A stretch of 64,000 nucleotides of DNA from Clostridiales bacterium (GTDB taxonomy: Bacteria > Bacillota > Clostridia > Oscillospirales > Oscillospiraceae). Location of the stretch: positions 1 to 64,000 of the forward strand of contig QAMJ01000023.1 of the NCBI GenBank assembly GCA_003150355.1, read 5' to 3'. Below, in pieces: positions 61,334 to 64,000 of this stretch. Both the position numbers and the translations under genes were made by a program. A model generated the notes under the pieces. The model ran no database searches and had not been told where the DNA came from. It saw nothing but the letters and a program-made list of their open reading frames with translations. How positions within the stretch are numbered: position 1 is the stretch's first letter; each line of letters starts with the position of its first letter.

Positions 61334-61492
61334 CCTTGAGGAGAAGGTGGCGAGCGTAGCAAGCCTGATGAGGTGTCTGCGCAGATGAACGAAGATTTTC
61401 CACCTCATCAGTCGCTTCGCGACAGCTCAAGGTGAATTGTCTCAAAGAGGCAAGAGAGGGCGACCTGGGTCGTCCCCTCAAGGGGGAAGCCA
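61334..61492. repeat. Nested inverted repeat, candidate dispersed element
   Basis: An outer pair CCTTGAG / CTCAAGG (61334-61340, 61426-61432) encloses an inner pair CTGATGAGGTG / CACCTCATCAG (61365-61375, 61401-61411). Related motifs CCCCTCAAGGGGG and GGGCGACC / GGTCGTCC follow to about 61492. From memory, similar patterns recur between genes of Oscillospirales. It fills the gap between the permease and MFS genes. Confidence 0.55.
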
Positions 61493-61533
61493 TGAAAGCA
61501 TTGAAATTTAACGAGAGACTGATGAATCTTTGA

Positions 61534-61558
61534 GAGGCGCTGCTGCGGCAACGCCTCT
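61534..61558 (-). terminator. Hairpin at the end of the MFS gene
   Basis: AGAGGCG / CGCCTCT with inner GC pairs lies 9 nt past the minus-strand stop at 61567. The T tract is poor. Confidence 0.5.
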
Positions 61559-61566
61559 TGTACCAT

Positions 61567-62790
61567 TTACAGATGCTCGACCATTTGAGCCATGCGTTTT
61601 CCACCGCGGATGGAGACAAAGGCGAGCACTGCGCCGAGGGAGGAGACGAGCGCCCACACGGCATAGGCCGTGCCCCAGCCGTAACTGTCGCTCAGCGCAC
61701 CGGCGGCGGTGCCGGCAAGCGCGGAGCCGAGATAGATAAAGCAGTCGACCAAGCCCGCAACAAGGCCAACTCGACCGGCGCGCTCATACTCCATGGGGAT
61801 GAGCGTGTTTATCATGGGGTTGATGCCGTAGCACGAGGCGCAGCACAGCCCGAGCAGCAGCGCGCATGCGGCAGGTGCGGAGGTGAACCGGAGCAGCCAG
61901 GCCATGAGTGCGCTGACAAGCAGGAGGACTCCGACCGCGCCGCGCGCATTGCCGCGGAGCAGACGGTAGCAGCGGCGGACAAGCACGATGCCGAGGATGT
62001 TCAGCGGCGGGATGATAAGCGAAAGGAGCGTGGAGCTGAGAGACATGCCGCGGCTGCCGGAAGAGAGAACAGTCGGCGCCCAGGTGACGACACCGTCGCG
62101 CACAAAGCCGTTGCAGACGCAGCAGAGCAGCAGTGCCGCAAGACCCGTGCGGCTTATGAGCTTCCCAAGCGGCATCGGCGCGGGGGGAGCGGAGATCGCT
62201 TTCGCATCGGCACCGGAGACAGGCTCACGACGCAGAGCGGCAAAGACGAAAACACCGGCAGCGGTCATTATAAAGGCGGGGATCAGGAAAGAGTACCGCC
62301 AGTTCAGAATGGCGGCAAGTGTACCGGATATCGCCCACGCAATGAAGTGACCGAAAATTATGGTGATGGATAGGACGAATGAGGCGCGGTCACGCGCCTG
62401 ACCGCTGAAGCGGTCTGCGACGAGTTTCACGATCGGCGTCCAGAGCATGGACTGCGCCGCGCCGTTCAGTCCCCAGAGAATGAGCATCACGGGAAAGGAG
62501 TCTGTCAAACCGAAAAGCGCGTTGCACCCGGCGGAGATGATAAGCCCGACAGCAATGCTGCGGCGGACGTTTATCTTATCGATGAGGGAGCCGTTGACGA
62601 TCTGCCCCGCGGCATAGACGAGCGCAAACACCGTCTGAAACAGCCCTGCCTGAGCGTCAGACATGGCGATGCCGCCGCGCAGACCGGGGATCGCCGCAGA
62701 GAGATTCAGGCGGCCTGTATAGGCTGCGGCGTAGGCGAAGAAGCACAGCAGCAGCGTCGAGCGCTGGATGGGTGAAAATCTCTCTCTCAT
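61567..62790 (-). CDS. Major facilitator superfamily transporter
   Basis: The 407-residue protein has 12 predicted TM helices. The opening LLCFFAYAAAYTGRLNLSAAIPGL and the loop GSLIDKINVRRSIAVGLI resemble the organophosphate:phosphate antiporter branch (GlpT-like). A glycerol kinase gene lies to the right but is divergent, so a link with glycerol metabolism is only suggestive. The substrate is open. The gene starts 10 nt after the mscS stop and is probably in the same operon. Confidence 0.85.
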   Translation of the reverse strand: MRERFSPIQRSTLLLCFFAYAAAYTGRLNLSAAIPGLRGGIAMSDAQAGLFQTVFALVYAAGQIVNGSLIDKINVRRSIAVGLIISAGCNALFGLTDSFPVMLILWGLNGAAQSMLWTPIVKLVADRFSGQARDRASFVLSITIIFGHFIAWAISGTLAAILNWRYSFLIPAFIMTAAGVFVFAALRREPVSGADAKAISAPPAPMPLGKLISRTGLAALLLCCVCNGFVRDGVVTWAPTVLSSGSRGMSLSSTLLSLIIPPLNILGIVLVRRCYRLLRGNARGAVGVLLLVSALMAWLLRFTSAPAACALLLGLCCASCYGINPMINTLIPMEYERAGRVGLVAGLVDCFIYLGSALAGTAAGALSDSYGWGTAYAVWALVSSLGAVLAFVSIRGGKRMAQMVEHL

Positions 62791-62800
62791 ATTCCTACGC

Positions 62801-63616
62801 TCAAGCCCTGTCGAGGATGTGAACGTTCAAATGGTTATACGGTATCTCAACGCCGTACTTGGCGAAGCTCTCGCGCAGAGCCTCGTTGAGGTGATTGCGC
62901 GCATCCCAGTAATCGGAGACGGACGCCCAGCAGCGGACGGTGTATTCGATGGCGCTGTCACCGTAGGCGGTGAGGAGAACATCGGGCGCAGGCTCGTCCA
63001 ATATGCCAACGGTGGAGGACACAGCATCCAGACACGCATTTTTTACGGTCTCGGTGGGGGCATCATAAGATGCGCCGATAGTCAGGACGATACGGCGGCG
63101 GCCAAGCGTGGTATAATTGATGATCTTGGAGCCGGAGAGGCTGCGGTTCGGCAGGAGGATGATCTGCCCGTCGGCGGTCTCGATGCGCGTATGGTTGAGG
63201 GAGATGTCCCGGACGGTGCCGACAGTGCCGTCGGACTCGATAACATCGCCGATGGAAAAGGGATGAGTCGAGAGAATGATGAGCCCGCCGGCGACATTGC
63301 TCATTATATCCTGCGTGGCGAGGGTCAGACCCAAGGTGAGCACCGAGGCGATGGCTGTGATGGACGAGGTGTTCAGCCCTAAAGCACCGGCGGTGATGAT
63401 AACGGTGAGCAGGTAAAGCAGCGCCTTTATGAAGTTCACGGTTATCCTGCTCAGGCGCTCGTTCGGCTGCTTTATGCGTCCCATGAGCTTTTCGACCGCG
63501 CGCATGATAAGGCGCACCGCGAGCAGACACACGAGCAGCGTAATGACTGCGGAGAGGATATGCTCAAGACTGTAGCCGCCGAATGAGGTGGCCAATACTT
63601 TTGAAATGCTTTCCAT
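62801..63616 (-). CDS. mscS: Small-conductance mechanosensitive channel (MscS family)
   Basis: The ATG at 63616, with a GGAGG box upstream, gives 271 residues. Three TM helices are seen; the pore helix region SVLTLGLTLATQDIMSNVAGG has the Gly/Ala packing of MscS TM3. The beta domain (FSIGDVIESDGTVGTVRDISLNHTRI-type) and the alpha/beta C-terminal vestibule follow. The channel relieves osmotic downshock. Its operon partner is the MFS gene. Confidence 0.93.
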   Translation of the reverse strand: MESISKVLATSFGGYSLEHILSAVITLLVCLLAVRLIMRAVEKLMGRIKQPNERLSRITVNFIKALLYLLTVIITAGALGLNTSSITAIASVLTLGLTLATQDIMSNVAGGLIILSTHPFSIGDVIESDGTVGTVRDISLNHTRIETADGQIILLPNRSLSGSKIINYTTLGRRRIVLTIGASYDAPTETVKNACLDAVSSTVGILDEPAPDVLLTAYGDSAIEYTVRCWASVSDYWDARNHLNEALRESFAKYGVEIPYNHLNVHILDRA

Positions 63617-63735
63617 ACCGAACCTCCGAAAAATAGGTAAAGCTATTTTATCACGACGCGCCGCCGGTATCAAGCAGGTATCAAGACTGGGCAGATTTGA
63701 TAAATCACTTGATTGCCATGACGGGGGATTTGTGA

Positions 63736-63744
63736 TATTATAAT
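63736..63744 (+). promoter_or_regulatory. Extended -10 promoter for glpK
   Basis: TG at 63733-63734, then TATTAT (63736-63741) overlapping TATAAT (63739-63744); TTGATT lies further up at 63709-63714, with a spacer longer than usual. Confidence 0.45.
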
Positions 63745-63800
63745 TAAAAAGACCGGAGCGGTTATATACGGAATAAATAAAAAAGTCAGGAGAACACTGT

Positions 63801-64000
63801 ATGGCAAAATACATAATGGCGCTGGATGCGGGCACGACCTCGAACCGCTGCATCCTTTTCAACGAGCACGGCGAGATATGCAGCGTATCGCAGAAAGAAT
63901 TCACGCAGTTTTTCCCGCAGCCGGGCTGGGTGGAGCATGACGCAAACGAGATATGGCTGACGCAGTACACGGTCGCTGCCGAGGCGCTGGCGAAGATCGG
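63801..64000 (+). CDS. glpK: Glycerol kinase (partial, cut by the window edge)
   Basis: The visible 66 residues start MAKYIMALDAGTTSNRCILF, the ATPase phosphate-1 motif of FGGY sugar kinases. The segment PQPGWVEHDANEIW is diagnostic of glycerol kinase. The gene runs off the right edge. AGGAG lies 8-9 nt before the ATG. The product would make glycerol-3-phosphate from glycerol and ATP. Confidence 0.95.
   Translation, partial: MAKYIMALDAGTTSNRCILFNEHGEICSVSQKEFTQFFPQPGWVEHDANEIWLTQYTVAAEALAKI

Noticed and set aside
1..64000. tRNA, rRNA genes and CRISPR arrays
   Set aside because: No cloverleaf-like sequence, rRNA segment or regularly spaced repeat array was recognised in any gap.

Overview
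The window is a contiguous chromosomal stretch of a high-GC, strictly anaerobic-looking Firmicute, most likely class Clostridia, order Oscillospirales. The grounds are the rimP-nusA-rnpM-ylxQ-infB-rbfA gene order, DnaD- and DnaI-type primosome proteins, DUF4364, DUF4830 and DUF4179 family proteins, an AsnA-type asparagine synthetase, Gram-positive ribosome binding sites and consensus sigma-A promoters. Genus cannot be set from the sequence alone. Most genes are housekeeping and closely packed, with many 4-14 nt overlaps.

Layout. 0.2-9 kb: a cell-wall carboxypeptidase, then the long translation/RNA operon rimP-nusA-rnpM-ylxQ-infB-rbfA-nrnA-truB-ribF behind an attenuator-like leader. 9-14.6 kb: envelope and hypothetical genes, asnA and an RsuA-type pseudouridine synthase. 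14.7-21.7 kb: a PucR-type regulator with a long structured leader, then ftsE-ftsX, two coiled-coil M23 peptidases and an S41-like protein lacking its serine, together a division/peptidoglycan-remodelling block. 21.8-24.3 kb: greA and a lysS whose product carries an extra C-terminal tRNA-binding domain. 24.3-26.2 kb: an ISL3-family insertion element that may carry a small HTH/zinc-ribbon gene. 26.3-29.3 kb, minus strand: dnaD-like, dnaI-like and a DUF2804 gene. 29.4-35.6 kb: U32 peptidase, maf, mreC, mreD and PBP2, without mreB. 35.7-41 kb: a methylglyoxal-synthase-like gene with altered active-site positions, hisS, aspS and yifB. 41-42.6 kb: an ECF sigma/membrane partner pair. 42.6-43.3 kb: a gene-poor stretch of hairpins. 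43.3-48.6 kb: an accessory cluster controlled by a TetR regulator. 48.6-55.3 kb: an EEP-family hydrolase, glyA, and a minus-strand group of FMN oxidase, aldehyde dehydrogenase, Nudix and SLC13-type permease genes. 55.6-58.3 kb: a second ECF sigma module whose partner ends in YD repeats. 58.5-61.3 kb: a lipoprotein and a GntR-ABC transporter operon. 61.5-64 kb: an MFS/MscS pair and the start of glpK.

The most unusual locus is the TetR-regulated cluster at 43.3-48.6 kb. It encodes a membrane protein, a P1B-type metal ATPase that keeps its CPC, TGES, DKTGT and GDGIND motifs but has no nucleotide-binding domain, and a fused HMA-SafE/DsbD-like membrane protein, followed by an MBL-fold hydrolase and an ICMT-like methyltransferase. 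Two nearly identical 15-bp operator candidates sit in the divergent promoter region. It looks like a metal (probably copper) handling system of non-standard design. No tRNA, rRNA or CRISPR array was seen.
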